From: an uncultured Bacilli bacterium
GTDB taxonomy: Bacteria > Bacillota_I > Bacilli_A > RF39 > UBA660
Direction of reading: 5' to 3'
Assembly (NCBI GenBank): GCA_944329255.1
Contig: CALVIA010000031.1
Span: 1-11,290 of the forward strand
Length of the DNA stretch: 11,290 nucleotides
The first letter of the stretch is position 1. Each line of letters opens with the position of its first letter. Shown here piece by piece: positions 1-7,693 of this stretch. The notes beneath the pieces are model-generated. The model searched no databases, was not told where the DNA came from, and saw only the letters and a program-made list of their open reading frames with translations. Made by a program: the position numbers and the translations under genes.

Positions 1-48
1 TTACAAAGTACCTTAACAAAAGTGGTTAATAAGGGGTCAAATAATATG

Positions 49-75
49 ATAGCTATAGTTATATAGCTATTTTTT
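49..75 (+). terminator. AT-rich hairpin followed by T-run, possible weak terminator
   Basis: Two copies of the self-complementary octamer atagctat (49-56 and 63-70) can form a stem around a six-base loop. A run of six T follows. This is the usual layout of an intrinsic terminator on the + strand, but the stem is weak because it is mostly A/T. No complete gene precedes it, so it may end transcription of a gene outside the window. Frames 2 and 3 at the left edge hit stops at 14-16 and 27-29. Confidence 0.35.
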
Positions 76-140
76 ATATAATAGGAAAGTCATACTTAAT
101 CATATAAAATGCAAATTAATGAGGAGGGTATGTCAAAAGG

Positions 141-163
141 GCAGGAAGTGAGTTCCTGCTTTT
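141..163. terminator. GC-containing hairpin with flanking A/T runs, possible bidirectional terminator
   Basis: gcaggaa (141-147) and ttcctgc (153-159) form a perfect 7-bp stem around gtgag. TTTT follows on the + strand, and AAAA (135-138) precedes it, so the minus strand also has a T-run after the stem. It lies just beyond the 3' end of the leftward transposase and zinc-ribbon unit and most simply ends that transcript. It could instead be a terminal hairpin of the mobile element, since IS91-type elements carry hairpins near their ends. Confidence 0.5.
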
Positions 164-181
164 AAACAAATAAAAATTGTA

Positions 182-433
182 TTAACCTTTATATTTGTGA
201 TGAAATCCTCTATTAGATTTGTAATCTAAAGGGACACAATTATTATAATTACATTTTGGACAAATAGTGTAAGGTGGAGTAGAAATAGGTAAATTATTCC
301 ATTCATCTTCTTGTTCGAATTCTAAAACCATTTCAATTGGTGCTTCAAATTCAACCTTACACTTTGGACAAATATATTCAACCACTTTACCACTCAATGG
401 TATTGGAATAGAATTAAAATCAAATTTAATCAT
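182..433 (-). CDS. small zinc-ribbon-like protein coupled to the transposase gene
   Basis: This is an 83-residue protein of unknown function. It has two CPKC motifs, C22/C25 and C58/C61, spaced as in a four-cysteine zinc ribbon. An acidic stretch lies between them (around residues 38-44), and the tail is basic and rich in His and Lys (72-83). No signal peptide or membrane segment is visible. The ATG is supported by an AAGGAG ribosome-binding site six bases upstream. It starts 12 bases after the stop of the Y2 transposase on the same strand, so the two are almost certainly co-transcribed. It may be a passenger gene, or an accessory DNA- or protein-binding factor for transposition. Both roles are inferred from position only. 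The zinc-ribbon call is from the cysteine pattern. Confidence 0.7.
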   Translation of the reverse strand: MIKFDFNSIPIPLSGKVVEYICPKCKVEFEAPIEMVLEFEQEDEWNNLPISTPPYTICPKCNYNNCVPLDYKSNRGFHHKYKG

Positions 434-445
434 AAAAAACTCCTT

Positions 446-1714
446 TCACGTGACAAAGGCCACACAATCCATTTTAACATCACAATGGGGACAATATAAA
501 GGGTGTCTTTTGAAAAACTTTTGAATAGACAAAGAATAAGATAAAAACTTTTTTCTGATATTTCTTTTTTCCTCACTAATTAATTTATTAATAGAATTAT
601 GTAATTTTGGTTTTTTTCTATAAAAACCAAAATATCTAATAATTTTATAATTGTTAGGAATAATATGTCTTAAAATCATTTTAATAAATTCAAATGCAGA
701 AACAGTTACTTCGTGATAAGAATCATCTTCATGTGCATTATAGCAAAAAGTTACATTGTTATTTTCATATTTAATAATTCTATTTTCACTAATAGGACAT
801 CTACCACAATATCTAGTAACGTATTCAAGCCCTTCTTTTAGTGATTTAAATTCTTTCTTTTCTGCATAAACATAAAAGCCATTAGGATGATTTAAATAAG
901 CTTTTCTCGCATTCTCTTTAGAAAAATCACTAAAATGTTTAAGCATTAAATCAGTAAGAATTTTTTGAAATCTTTTAGAAAGGGCATTAAAATCAAAATA
1001 ATTCCATTTTTTAATATCAATATCAGAAATTTTCATTTCAGCAATTAATACGTGAATATGAGGATTCCATTTTAAATCTCTACCAAAAGTGTGAAGAAAG
1101 GCAAAGAAACCAGGATAGTATTTTTGTTTACTAATATATTTTTTCTTTCTTTTCTTTTTGTTAGTTTTTTTATAACTAGTATTAAGAATGGAATTTAAAG
1201 TAAGATTAACTGCATTAAATAAAATATCAATTCTATCAAAAGGGAAGAAAAGGAATTTTCTAAATTCTTTAGGTATAGTAAAAACAATTTGTCTATGATT
1301 ACAATTATAAGCAGTAGATAGAATATTTTCTACTCTTTCTAATTTATATTTATAACCACAAGAAGTACATAATCTAGATTTACAAGTATTACCAACAAAA
1401 ATATAATCATTACAATCTGGACATTTATAAACAGTACAGCCCAAATCTTTATTCATACAATCAATAATTTTAGATACTTCAGTAGGAGCATTAGGCCTAT
1501 ACTTATCGACTAAATCTTTATTAGTATTATAAAAATTATTCCAATTATCTTCGAATATTGTAGGAATTATACCAGTATTTTTAAATGAATTATATTTAGG
1601 GTTCAAATGATTATCTTTTGTAAACATATTTTCATTATATTCGTGTTCTAAAAAGTAATTTTTAAAATCACTTATACTTAAAATCAATTTTTTATCTTTA
1701 TTAATATTATTCAT
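446..1714 (-). CDS. IS91-like family HUH/Y2 transposase
   Basis: The 422-residue protein has the domain order of IS91/ISCR-type rolling-circle transposases. An N-terminal zinc-binding domain uses C98, C101, C111, C116 and C119. The HUH nuclease motif is H219-I-H221 within NPHIHVLI. The paired catalytic tyrosines appear as Y298 and Y302 (YVTRY), with the same YxxxY spacing as IS91. A C-terminal cysteine cluster (C408, C411, C417) may bind another zinc. A very basic stretch (182-198) may contact DNA. In this family the tyrosines nick one strand at the ori end and copy the element by rolling-circle replication. All key residues are present and there is no frameshift, so the enzyme looks active. 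The ATG at 1714 has no clear Shine-Dalgarno sequence. A TATAAT lies at 1726-1721 on the minus strand, so translation may be leaderless or weak. It is followed by a small zinc-ribbon gene. Confidence 0.9.
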   Translation of the reverse strand: MNNINKDKKLILSISDFKNYFLEHEYNENMFTKDNHLNPKYNSFKNTGIIPTIFEDNWNNFYNTNKDLVDKYRPNAPTEVSKIIDCMNKDLGCTVYKCPDCNDYIFVGNTCKSRLCTSCGYKYKLERVENILSTAYNCNHRQIVFTIPKEFRKFLFFPFDRIDILFNAVNLTLNSILNTSYKKTNKKKRKKKYISKQKYYPGFFAFLHTFGRDLKWNPHIHVLIAEMKISDIDIKKWNYFDFNALSKRFQKILTDLMLKHFSDFSKENARKAYLNHPNGFYVYAEKKEFKSLKEGLEYVTRYCGRCPISENRIIKYENNNVTFCYNAHEDDSYHEVTVSAFEFIKMILRHIIPNNYKIIRYFGFYRKKPKLHNSINKLISEEKRNIRKKFLSYSLSIQKFFKRHPLYCPHCDVKMDCVAFVT

Positions 1715-1720
1715 ATAATG

Positions 1721-1726
1721 ATTATA
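1721..1726 (-). promoter_or_regulatory. possible -10 element of the transposase gene
   Basis: The minus strand reads TATAAT just seven bases before the transposase ATG. No good -35 hexamer sits 16-18 bases further upstream, although a palindrome does. If used, the transcript would begin at or very near the start codon. This would fit the absence of a ribosome-binding site and low transposase expression. Confidence 0.3.
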
Positions 1727-1738
1727 TCAAAATAAAAG

Positions 1739-1780
1739 GAATTCCGTTAGGAATTCTCAATGAAAAATTTATTTTTCATT
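1739..1780. repeat. two adjacent inverted repeats upstream of the transposase
   Basis: gaattcc (1739-1745) and ggaattc (1750-1756) form a 7-bp hairpin with a gtta loop. Two bases later aatgaaaaa (1759-1767) and tttttcatt (1772-1780) form a 9-bp hairpin with a ttta loop, followed by a T-rich stretch. They may be part of the mobile element's upstream (ter-like) end, a barrier to read-through into essC, or transposase control sites. Sequence alone does not decide between these. Confidence 0.5.
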
Positions 1781-1826
1781 TCTTTTTATATTATACTAGA
1801 ACTTTTTTTTTATTTGTGGTAAACTC

Positions 1827-1850
1827 TATATTAGAATAGAATAGGTGGTG
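1827..1850 (+). promoter_or_regulatory. possible -10 and the ribosome-binding site of essC
   Basis: TATATT at 1827-1832 is one base off the sigma-A -10 consensus, but only a T-tract lies at the -35 position, so the promoter call is weak. AGGTGGTG at 1843-1850 is a good ribosome-binding site four bases before the essC ATG and supports that start. Confidence 0.35.
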
Positions 1851-1854
1851 TCAC

Positions 1855-4800
1855 ATGAGAATTTCTGTAGTTAAGGATGACAAGATAATTGATTTTATTT
1901 TACCACTACAAGTGCATGGAAATTATTGGATAACTGATAAAACAAGAGATGGTAAAGAAAGAAACCTAATAAATATTGTTGCAAATAATGGCAAATGGGA
2001 AATGTTAAGTAATTATGAGGTTTCAATATATGATGGTAATGAGAAAATAGATTCTACATTTATTAGTGTGGGAAATTTTTATGTTGCTAAAATTGCAAAA
2101 GAAAATGATGCATTAATCTTTTGCGATGATGTATATAATAAAAAAAATGTTCAATTAATGATAAAAAATGATGCGGAAATTAATATTGGCAGTAAAGATA
2201 ATTGTCAAATACAATATGTTAATAATTATACTGAACCTGAACATGCGAGACTATCATATGCAAATGGTATTTGGAGCGTAAGTTCACTTAGTCAAAATGC
2301 AAAAATATATGTAAATAAAGAAAGAATACACAATAAAAAATTAAATAATGGAGATGTATTATTTATTTCAGGATTGAAAATTGTTTTCATAAAAAATAAT
2401 ATTATAATCAATAATATCGATAAAATTAAAGTTGATGGTAATTTATTTATGGAATCAAAATTCCAACGACAAAATGAAAAAGAATTTAAAGAGACTGATG
2501 AAGAAATAGTTTTATATAAAGATAGCGATTACTTTTTTAAAGCACCTAGATTTAGAAATAATCCAGATTTAATTACACTAAATATCGATCCTATTCCATC
2601 TAAAAAAGAAGAAGATAAGACACCGCTTATATATCAAATTGGACCAATGCTTACAATGGGAATGACTTCTGCGGTAAGTGCATATGCTGCGATAAACAGT
2701 GTCGTAGTAAATAACAGACCACTATCTGATGCTATGCCATCAATTGTAATAGCACTTGCAATGATGACCACTATGATTTTATGGCCAATTTTAAATAGGG
2801 GATATAGAAAAAGAGAAACAAAAAAGTATGAAAAGATGAGAGTGGAAAAATATACTAAATATATTGAAGACAAAAGAAAATATATTAAAGATATTATGAA
2901 ATTACAAACAAACGCTCTTATTGAAAGTTTTCCATCAAGTGATGAATTATTGAAAATTATTCTTTATAAAAAAACTAATTTATGGGAAAGAGAATCAGAT
3001 CAAGATGACTTTTTAAAATTAAGGGTTGGTACGGGGACAGAACCAGTTAATATGGATATCAAATATCCGGAAGAGCATTTCTCACTTCAAGAAGATGATT
3101 TAAGGAGCGTTGTTAATAAATTGGCATCGGATTCTAAAGACTTAGAAAATGTTCCAATAACAATTTCATTTACAGAAAAATTTATTTCAGCTTTAGTTGG
3201 TGAAACTCCAACAATTGAAAAAATTACATATGAACTAATACTTCAAATTATTACTTATCATAGTTATGATGATGTAAAATTAGTTTTTTTTACTAATGAA
3301 GATAAAGCTCACTTTTGGGAATTTGCTAAAGTTTTGCCACATTGTTGGAATGAAGACAAATCCATGAGATTTTTTGCTAAAAATGTAGATGATATGAATC
3401 AAATTTCATCAGCTTTAGAAGCTGAATTTCAAGCAAGAGTTTATAAAGAACAAGATAAATCAGTTTTTAAAGATGGAAATATTAAAAGATTTAAACCATA
3501 TTATTTTATAATTACAGATGATTTTAAAAATGCTAGGGATATAGAAATAATAAAAGAGGTATTATCACAAAAAAATAATTTTGGCTTTACTCTATTAGTA
3601 TTAAATGATAAATTAACTAATTTACCAAATGAGTGTATGAATTTTATCTGTATAGGACATAACAATAAAGGTACAATATTTGAAGATGAATTGATAACTA
3701 ATAAACAAAAAAAATTTACAGCAGATATAGATGATGCATTAGATTTAACTGAAAGTAGTATTAAACTAGCAAATATTCCAATCGATTCAATAAAATATGA
3801 ATCTACATTTCCAAAATCAATTTCATTCTTAGAAATGTATAATGTTGGTAAAGTTGAACAATTAAATTCATTTAATAGATGGCAAAATAATTCGCCAATA
3901 AATAGTTTACAAGCACCACTTGGGGTTGATAAACAAGGTAATATTTTTAAACTAGATTTACATGAAAAATTTCATGGACCACATGGATTAATTGCAGGTA
4001 TGACTGGTAGTGGAAAAAGTGAATTAATAATTACATATATTTTGTCACTAGCTGTAAATTATCATCCATACGAAGTTTCCTTTATAATAATTGACTATAA
4101 AGGTGGTGGAGTTGCTCTTGCATTTGAAAATAAGGAAACAGGTAGAAAATTACCACATATAGCAGGAACAATAACAAATCTAGACACTGCTGAAATGAAA
4201 AGATCACTAGTATCAATTGAAAGTGAGTTAAGAAGAAGACAAAAAGAATTCAATAAAGCTAGGGAAATAGCAAATGAAAGTACAATTGATATATATAAAT
4301 ATCAAAAATTATATAGAAATGGGATTGTTAAAGAACCAATTTCTCACTTATTTATAATATGTGATGAATTTGCTGAATTAAAAACACAACAACCAGATTT
4401 TATGGATCAATTGATAAGTACTGCACGTATAGGACGTAGTTTGGGTGTTCATTTAATTTTAGCAACACAAAAACCATCCGGAGTTGTAAATGATCAAATA
4501 TGGTCAAATAGTAGATTTAGAATATGTTTAAAAGTTCAAGAAAAACAAGATAGTATGGATATGATTAAGTCTCCTGAAGCAGCAACTTTAAAAAATGTTG
4601 GTAGGTTTTATTTACAGGTTGGATATAATGAGTTTTTTGCACAAGGATTATCAGCATGGTGTGGAGCACCATATATTCCAACTGATAAACCAAAGAAAAA
4701 AATAGATAATTCAATAAATTTTATTGATGATATAGGATATTCTATAAAAAGTGTTGATGATGAAGAAATAAATATAAAATCAAATGGAGAACAATTGGCA

Positions 4801-6480
4801 AATGTAATGGATTATTTAATTGATGTAGCAAAAGAACAAAATATTAATGTTAAACAATTGTGGCTTCCAAAAATTCCTGAATTAATTTATGTAGATGAAT
4901 TAGCAAAAAAATATGATTATAAAATAGAAAAAAGTATAATAAATCCAATAGTAGGAGAATATGATGACCCAACAAATCAAAGACAAGATTTATTAACAGT
5001 TAATTTATCTAGTGGCGGAAATGTAATTATATATGGGTCAACTGGAAGTGGTAAAAATACATTTATTAGCAGTTTAATATATTCATCAATTACAAATCAT
5101 ACTGCTGAAGAAGTAAATTTTTATATTTTAGATTTTGGTACAGAAATATTTAGAACATATTTAAAAGCTCCTCAAGTAGGAGATGTAGTATTAATTAATG
5201 ATTATGAAAAAGTAAACAATTTATTTAAAAAATTAAATGACATAATAAAGTTAAGAAAAAAGATATTTGCAGCATATAATGGTGATTTTAATCACTATAA
5301 TAAAAAATCCGAAAAGAAAATACCATTAATAGTGGTAGTAATAAATAATTATGAAGCATTTTATGAAAATTATGAAAAATACGATGAACAAGTATTACAA
5401 TTAACAAGAGATGGCTCTAAATATGGAATAGTATTTGTAGTGTCTGTTTCAAATTCAAATTCAATAAGGTATAAATTAAGACAAAATTTCAAACAAGAAT
5501 ATGTATTACAATTAAATGATGAAACAGAATATATGTCTATTATTGGAAATACTGATAAATTATTCCCGTCAAAAATATATGGAAGAGGATTAGTAAAATT
5601 AAATTCTATATACGAATTTCAGACATCTCATCCATATGAGCCAGAAAAGTTATCAGAATATATTGAAAATGTTTGCTTAAAATTAAAAGAAGATTCAGAT
5701 GTTTTTGCTGATCCAATAGCTATTTTACCGGAAATAGTGACATCAGATTATATTAATTCAAAATTAAAAGGAATAGAGGCAATTCCAATCGGAATTAATA
5801 AAATGAATTTATCAATTTCAACATGGGATTTTAAAAATAATAATGCTACAGTTATTAGTGCAATGGAATTTGAAAGTATGAATTTCTTCATTAAACCATT
5901 TATTTACCAATTTTCTGAAATTAAAAATGTAACTGTTCTTGTTTTGGATGCAGTTAATATAATAAAAGATTTTGAAAACAAATCAAATATTTATTATTAT
6001 AAAAAAGATTTTACTAAACTATTAGAAACTCTTTATAATAATATTGATAAACAAAAGGAAATTTTATCTAAAAACAATTTTAATAGAGAAATATTTTCTA
6101 ATGTAAAACCTATAATTTGTGTAATTGTGGGAATTGATTCATTGTTATTAAAAATATCTCAGGAAATGAAAAATAAATTTTATGATTTTATTCAAAATGT
6201 TACAATGACGCAAACAATTAAATTTATTTTTATTGATACTATTGATATTTTTAAGAAAATAGAGTATGATATGTGGTATAAGGCTATAGTAAAGAATAAT
6301 CAAGGTATATGGATTGGAAATGGTATTTCTGAACAATATACTTTGAAGATTTCGAAAATTACTAGAGAATTACAAGAAGAAGTCGACGAAGGATTTGGAT
6401 ATATTATTAAAAGAGGTACTCCTGTTTTGACAAAATTCTTAACAAATGATAACGGGTATAAAGGTGATAATTATGAATAA
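1855..6480 (+). CDS. essC: type VII secretion FtsK/SpoIIIE-type ATPase EssC/YukBA
   Basis: This is a 1541-residue membrane ATPase, close in length to EssC of Staphylococcus and YukBA of Bacillus, which drive export of WXG100 proteins. Residues 1-95 form an FHA-like first domain. About 105-185 is a recognisable FHA domain (G112-S113, H130, then a short C-terminal strand series). Two membrane segments lie near 258-286 and 293-314. Three ATPase domains follow. D1 has a full P-loop (G715 to S722, K721) and Walker B with D837-E838. D2 has a P-loop with K1067, but the next residue is N1068, and the Walker B position reads I1163-N1164-N1165. D3 has no P-loop lysine at the expected place (1333-1342). 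The ATPase domains face the cytosol. The gene is first in a four-gene operon with an EsaB-like protein and two WXG100 proteins. No EsaA, EssA or EssB gene is present in the window. The symbol is by family resemblance. Confidence 0.93.
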   Translation: MRISVVKDDKIIDFILPLQVHGNYWITDKTRDGKERNLINIVANNGKWEMLSNYEVSIYDGNEKIDSTFISVGNFYVAKIAKENDALIFCDDVYNKKNVQLMIKNDAEINIGSKDNCQIQYVNNYTEPEHARLSYANGIWSVSSLSQNAKIYVNKERIHNKKLNNGDVLFISGLKIVFIKNNIIINNIDKIKVDGNLFMESKFQRQNEKEFKETDEEIVLYKDSDYFFKAPRFRNNPDLITLNIDPIPSKKEEDKTPLIYQIGPMLTMGMTSAVSAYAAINSVVVNNRPLSDAMPSIVIALAMMTTMILWPILNRGYRKRETKKYEKMRVEKYTKYIEDKRKYIKDIMKLQTNALIESFPSSDELLKIILYKKTNLWERESDQDDFLKLRVGTGTEPVNMDIKYPEEHFSLQEDDLRSVVNKLASDSKDLENVPITISFTEKFISALVGETPTIEKITYELILQIITYHSYDDVKLVFFTNEDKAHFWEFAKVLPHCWNEDKSMRFFAKNVDDMNQISSALEAEFQARVYKEQDKSVFKDGNIKRFKPYYFIITDDFKNARDIEIIKEVLSQKNNFGFTLLVLNDKLTNLPNECMNFICIGHNNKGTIFEDELITNKQKKFTADIDDALDLTESSIKLANIPIDSIKYESTFPKSISFLEMYNVGKVEQLNSFNRWQNNSPINSLQAPLGVDKQGNIFKLDLHEKFHGPHGLIAGMTGSGKSELIITYILSLAVNYHPYEVSFIIIDYKGGGVALAFENKETGRKLPHIAGTITNLDTAEMKRSLVSIESELRRRQKEFNKAREIANESTIDIYKYQKLYRNGIVKEPISHLFIICDEFAELKTQQPDFMDQLISTARIGRSLGVHLILATQKPSGVVNDQIWSNSRFRICLKVQEKQDSMDMIKSPEAATLKNVGRFYLQVGYNEFFAQGLSAWCGAPYIPTDKPKKKIDNSINFIDDIGYSIKSVDDEEINIKSNGEQLANVMDYLIDVAKEQNINVKQLWLPKIPELIYVDELAKKYDYKIEKSIINPIVGEYDDPTNQRQDLLTVNLSSGGNVIIYGSTGSGKNTFISSLIYSSITNHTAEEVNFYILDFGTEIFRTYLKAPQVGDVVLINDYEKVNNLFKKLNDIIKLRKKIFAAYNGDFNHYNKKSEKKIPLIVVVINNYEAFYENYEKYDEQVLQLTRDGSKYGIVFVVSVSNSNSIRYKLRQNFKQEYVLQLNDETEYMSIIGNTDKLFPSKIYGRGLVKLNSIYEFQTSHPYEPEKLSEYIENVCLKLKEDSDVFADPIAILPEIVTSDYINSKLKGIEAIPIGINKMNLSISTWDFKNNNATVISAMEFESMNFFIKPFIYQFSEIKNVTVLVLDAVNIIKDFENKSNIYYYKKDFTKLLETLYNNIDKQKEILSKNNFNREIFSNVKPIICVIVGIDSLLLKISQEMKNKFYDFIQNVTMTQTIKFIFIDTIDIFKKIEYDMWYKAIVKNNQGIWIGNGISEQYTLKISKITRELQEEVDEGFGYIIKRGTPVLTKFLTNDNGYKGDNYE

Positions 6481-6727
6481 CAAATTATTAATTGAAGTTA
6501 TTGTTCCTTTATTAGAAATGAATTTTGAAATTTATGTTCCAATAAATAAAAGAATTTCTGCTGTAATCAGATTAATAGAAAAAGCCTTAAAAGAAATTAC
6601 ACATGGTTATTATCCGAGCAAAAATAATTCGGTAATAATAGATGAAAAAACGGGAAGTATTTATGATATTAATATAACTGTAAAGGAATCAAAGATGATA
6701 AACGGTTCTAAAGTTGTATTAATATAA
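6473..6727 (+). CDS. esaB: EsaB/YukD-like ubiquitin-fold protein of the type VII system
   Basis: This 84-residue soluble protein has the size and strand pattern of the YukD/EsaB family, small ubiquitin-like proteins encoded in type VIIb secretion loci. It starts with a beta-hairpin (LLIEVIVPLLEMNFEIYVP), has a central helix (about 27-42), and ends with a short strand (SKVVLI). EsaB is thought to regulate or assist the secretion machine in the cytosol, although its exact role differs between species. The ATG at 6473 is chosen because AAGGTG lies six bases upstream. It overlaps the end of essC by 8 bases (atgaataa), which indicates translational coupling. An upstream in-frame ATG at 6446 lies deep in essC and lacks a comparable site. 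The family call rests on context and fold-like pattern rather than on a catalytic motif. Confidence 0.8.
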   Translation: MNNKLLIEVIVPLLEMNFEIYVPINKRISAVIRLIEKALKEITHGYYPSKNNSVIIDEKTGSIYDINITVKESKMINGSKVVLI

Positions 6728-6748
6728 AAGGAAAGGTGGTGAAGGTAG

Positions 6749-7042
6749 ATGAATGGTTTCCAAGGAGATCCAGAAGGATTAATGCAAAAAGGTAATAGAA
6801 TAAAAAATATATTTAGTAATTATACTAATGTAAAAAATAGTATATATAGAATAGTTGATAATGTTGCTTCTAACTGGACAGGTGCTGATAGCGCTGGATA
6901 TGTAACACAGATTAGAGGATATGAAGTTGACTTTAAGAATTTAGGTGCAATAATTGAACAAATTGCGGATATATTATTCCGTCATGGACAAAGAATGGCA
7001 AGTTCTAGAGATGCAATTAAAAGTGCTGCATCAAGATTATAG
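6749..7042 (+). CDS. WXG100-family (EsxA-like) secreted protein with WTG motif
   Basis: The 97-residue protein is predicted to be two helices joined by a turn at W43-T44-G45, which is the hallmark of the WXG100 family. These proteins leave the cell through the EssC-driven type VII machine as dimers, without a cleaved signal peptide. None is visible here. The tail (RHGQRMASSRDAIKSAASRL) is basic and has no YxxxD/E secretion signal, so its partner probably supplies it. A purine-rich ribosome-binding site (AAAGGTGGTGA, 6732-6742) stands six bases before the ATG. The gene lies 21 bases after esaB and 23 bases before a second WXG100-like gene, so all are in one operon. It may be a structural substrate or a chaperone for effectors. 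No larger toxin gene is visible nearby. Confidence 0.9.
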   Translation: MNGFQGDPEGLMQKGNRIKNIFSNYTNVKNSIYRIVDNVASNWTGADSAGYVTQIRGYEVDFKNLGAIIEQIADILFRHGQRMASSRDAIKSAASRL

Positions 7043-7065
7043 TAAAATAATGGGAGGTGTTTTAA

Positions 7066-7353
7066 ATGGCTTTAGGAAGCATGAGTTATTCAGAAGCAAG
7101 AACATGTGCTGCTAATTTAGGCACTGAGGCTGATAACATGGATGCTACTTTTAATGAATTAAGAGCGGAAATGAATTCATTAGAAGATGTATTAAGAAGT
7201 AAAGGAGCAACAGCTTTATATGAAAGTTATCTTGCTGTTGAAAAAAATTTAAGTAGTTTTTCAACAAAAGTAAGATCGTTTAAAGACTTTTTAAATGCTG
7301 CTGTTACTGAATACGAACGTGATGACGAACAATTAGCAAGTGAAGCATCATAA
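7066..7353 (+). CDS. WXG100-like protein lacking the WxG turn, with YxxxD tail
   Basis: This 95-residue, helix-rich, acidic protein has the length and layout of WXG100 proteins. The usual tryptophan is missing: the turn region reads LRSKG (43-47). The C-terminus holds Y83-E-R-D-D87, which matches the YxxxD/E export signal known for type VII substrates. The preceding gene has the opposite set of features, so the two probably form a heterodimer in which this subunit is recognised by EssC. The ATG is preceded by GGGAGGTG (7052-7059) at a six-base spacing. It is the last gene of the operon, with an intrinsic terminator starting 13 bases after its stop. Membership in the family is inferred from size, helical pattern, tail motif and position. 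Confidence 0.8.
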   Translation: MALGSMSYSEARTCAANLGTEADNMDATFNELRAEMNSLEDVLRSKGATALYESYLAVEKNLSSFSTKVRSFKDFLNAAVTEYERDDEQLASEAS

Positions 7354-7365
7354 TTAGATTATAAG

Positions 7366-7389
7366 GCAAGATTGAATCTTGCTTTTTTT
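7366..7389 (+). terminator. intrinsic terminator of the type VII operon
   Basis: gcaagat (7366-7372) and atcttgc (7376-7382) form a perfect 7-bp stem with a tga loop, followed directly by seven T. It lies 13 bases after the last WXG100-like gene and marks the end of the essC operon. Confidence 0.9.
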
Positions 7390-7659
7390 ATGTCATAACA
7401 AAAAAATATATTAATTATAAATATGGTAATATAAATAATATGAAAAATTCATTAAAATTTATTGATAACTTAGTAGAAAATCAAAATATTTTTTTACTAA
7501 TTGATAAATTTTATATGTTTATTTAATTAAGAAATAATTTAAATATAAAACATATTTAAAAAAATTAAAATAATATTATGAAGTTTTAAATTAAAATTTA
7601 TATAAATTCATTAAAAAAGCTATAAACATATAAAAAAATATATAATTATAATATTATAT
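7390..7659. other. gene-free, almost pure A/T spacer
   Basis: About 270 bases separate the type VII operon terminator from the rplU promoter. The stretch is almost entirely A and T and carries no convincing gene. The longest small frame, at 7440-7526 (28 codons), has no ribosome-binding site. A 9-bp inverted repeat (tttaaatat 7538-7546, atatttaaa 7552-7560) is present but could be chance in such a biased composition. It may act as an upstream A/T-rich (UP-like) region for the strong rplU promoter, or be degraded sequence. Confidence 0.6.
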
Positions 7660-7688
7660 TTGACTAAAACACTAATTTATGGTATTAT
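7660..7688 (+). promoter_or_regulatory. strong sigma-A-type promoter of the rplU operon
   Basis: TTGACT at 7660-7665 and TATTAT at 7683-7688 are separated by exactly 17 bases. A TGG lies directly before the -10, which gives an extended -10 element. The upstream region is very A/T-rich. Transcription would start near 7695 and produce a leader of about 95 bases before rplU. This is the best housekeeping promoter in the window and fits a ribosomal protein operon. Confidence 0.8.
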
Positions 7689-7693
7689 TTAAT

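Noticed and set aside
1..66. Open frame of 21 codons at the left edge ending at 64-66
   Set aside because: It runs into the hairpin at 49-75 and has no recognisable sequence. It is too short to assign to a gene end.
2634..2873. Minus-strand hydrophobic frame opposite essC
   Set aside because: It is the complement of the essC membrane segments. It has no independent ribosome-binding site, and essC coding is certain there.
6148..6336. Minus-strand 62-codon frame opposite the end of essC
   Set aside because: Low-complexity antisense translation of a certain gene, with no start signal.
7440..7526. 28-codon + strand frame in the A/T spacer
   Set aside because: No ribosome-binding site, no recognisable motif, and composition expected by chance.
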